A stretch of DNA of 5,234 nt, taken from positions 1-5,234 of the forward strand of contig WLGP01000079.1 in assembly GCA_009703165.1 (NCBI GenBank), given 5' to 3'. The notes under the pieces are model-generated. The model did not search any database, was not told the DNA's origin, and saw nothing but the letters and a program-made list of their open reading frames with translations. This DNA comes from Actinomycetota bacterium (GTDB lineage Bacteria; Actinomycetota; Actinomycetes; Nanopelagicales; Nanopelagicaceae). Both the position numbers and the translations under genes were made by a program. This document shows, in pieces, positions 4,869 through 5,234 of the stretch (position 1 is the stretch's first letter; every line of letters begins with the position of its first letter).

Positions 4869-5191
4869 TGGTTGATTTTGGCTTCGGCGAAGTTATCGGC
4901 TTAGTGATCCTTGCCCTCATTCTCGTTGGGCCAGAACGTATGCCACGCGTCTCTTCTGATCTTGCAAAGATGATCAAGAAGGTTCGCGCCATGACAAATA
5001 CCGCAACCGCTGAGATTCGCGACAACCTAGGACCTGGCTTTGAAGATCTCAAGCCAGCAGACCTCAACCCAAAGACATTTATCAAGCGCCATGTTGCATC
5101 AGTCCTTGATGATGAAGATTCCAACGATCGAAATAAAAAGCGTAGCGGCCAACCTGCCTTCTCACCGAGGATCGATCCAGACCTTTTATGA
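4868..5191 (+). CDS. tatB: Sec-independent protein translocase subunit TatB, 107 aa
   Basis: TatB partners TatC in the receptor complex that recognises twin-arginine signal peptides and passes folded proteins to TatA pores. The protein starts with a short transmembrane helix (about 5-20), then the hinge G21-P22 in VGPERMPR, then an amphipathic helix (about 23-55: DLAKMIKKVRAMTNTATAEIRD). It ends in a polar, charged tail including DLNPKTFIKRHV (about 65-76) and a Lys/Asp-rich end. Glu at position 8 with Gly21-Pro22 matches E. coli TatB numbering and favours TatB over TatA, as does the location between htrA and mrp, the usual actinobacterial order. ATG at 4868 overlaps the htrA stop (TAATG), with AGG about 6 bases upstream as a weak ribosome binding site. 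Its own stop overlaps the next ATG (ATGA), so it sits in a chain of coupled genes. tatA and tatC are not in the window. Confidence 0.92.
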   Translation: MVDFGFGEVIGLVILALILVGPERMPRVSSDLAKMIKKVRAMTNTATAEIRDNLGPGFEDLKPADLNPKTFIKRHVASVLDDEDSNDRNKKRSGQPAFSPRIDPDLL

Positions 5192-5234
5192 CACTTATTG
5201 AAAAGATCAATGCTGCCCTTGCGACAGTTCAAGA
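5188..5234 (+). CDS. mrp: Mrp/ApbC/NBP35-type Fe-S carrier ATPase, N-terminal fragment (15 codons, runs off the right edge)
   Basis: Only MTLIEKINAALATVQ plus two bases are visible. This fits the first helix of the N-terminal MIP18/DUF59 domain that precedes the P-loop ATPase of Mrp proteins, which carry and transfer Fe-S clusters in the cytoplasm. The helix is normally followed by an 'xDPE(I/L)' motif; the last partial codon, GA, is compatible with Asp or Glu. The ATG overlaps the tatB stop by four bases (ATGA), and mrp follows tatB in mycobacteria. The call rests on this short match plus gene order, so it is likely but not proven. Confidence 0.7.
   Translation, partial: MTLIEKINAALATVQ

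Noticed and set aside
4846..5232. A 128-codon open frame on the minus strand across tatB.
   Set aside because: tatB on the plus strand has the family's conserved Glu8 and Gly21-Pro22 and tight overlaps with both neighbours; the antisense frame shows nothing protein-like.
1..5234. Search for a defence system, mobile element, CRISPR array or other accessory system.
   Set aside because: All genes except the small sigma-4-like and SRPBCC proteins are recognisable housekeeping families in a conserved order. No terminal repeats, transposase, integrase or regularly spaced repeats are visible.

Overview
The window looks like a piece of chromosomal core genome from an actinobacterium with moderate GC and compact gene spacing. 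The DapD N-terminus is of the actinobacterial type, a DUF3117 gene is present, and the order O-methyltransferase / HtrA / TatB / Mrp matches the corresponding block of Mycobacterium (Rv1220c ... htrA-tatB-mrp). The tight spacing and unremarkable GC suggest a streamlined aquatic lineage such as the freshwater Nanopelagicales (acI). That placement is an inference from style and gene order, not from a marker gene.

Layout. Positions 1-512 hold the N-terminal half of dapD on the minus strand (lysine/diaminopimelate synthesis), running off the left edge. It is divergent, across only 30 bp, from a plus-strand SRPBCC-fold protein (543-1004). A 92-bp gap follows, containing an imperfect in-frame duplication of the SRPBCC gene's 3' end and a GC-rich hairpin. 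Next are a 63-residue stand-alone sigma region-4-like protein (1097-1288), a 90-bp gap with a 29-bp inverted repeat, and a DUF3117 gene (1379-1558) with the clearest Shine-Dalgarno in the window.

From 1591 to the right edge runs a tightly packed run of genes: M17 leucyl aminopeptidase (1591-3087), class I O-methyltransferase (3084-3716, ATGA overlap), membrane-anchored HtrA serine protease with one PDZ domain (3729-4868), TatB (4868-5191, TAATG overlap) and the first 15 codons of an Mrp/ApbC-type Fe-S carrier (5188 onward, ATGA overlap). Together they cover peptide turnover, envelope protein quality control, folded-protein export and Fe-S delivery. In mycobacteria sigE and rseA lie between the methyltransferase and htrA. 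Here only 12 bp separate those two genes, so the sigma/anti-sigma pair is absent from this position.

No gene-free stretch exceeds about 95 bp. I see no RNA genes, mobile elements, CRISPR arrays or attachment sites. The window is mostly ordinary housekeeping sequence. The points most worth a second look are the orphan sigma-4-like protein with a non-basic recognition helix, the inverted repeat upstream of the DUF3117 gene, the apparently leaderless starts on the left side, and the altered metal-ligand motif of the methyltransferase.
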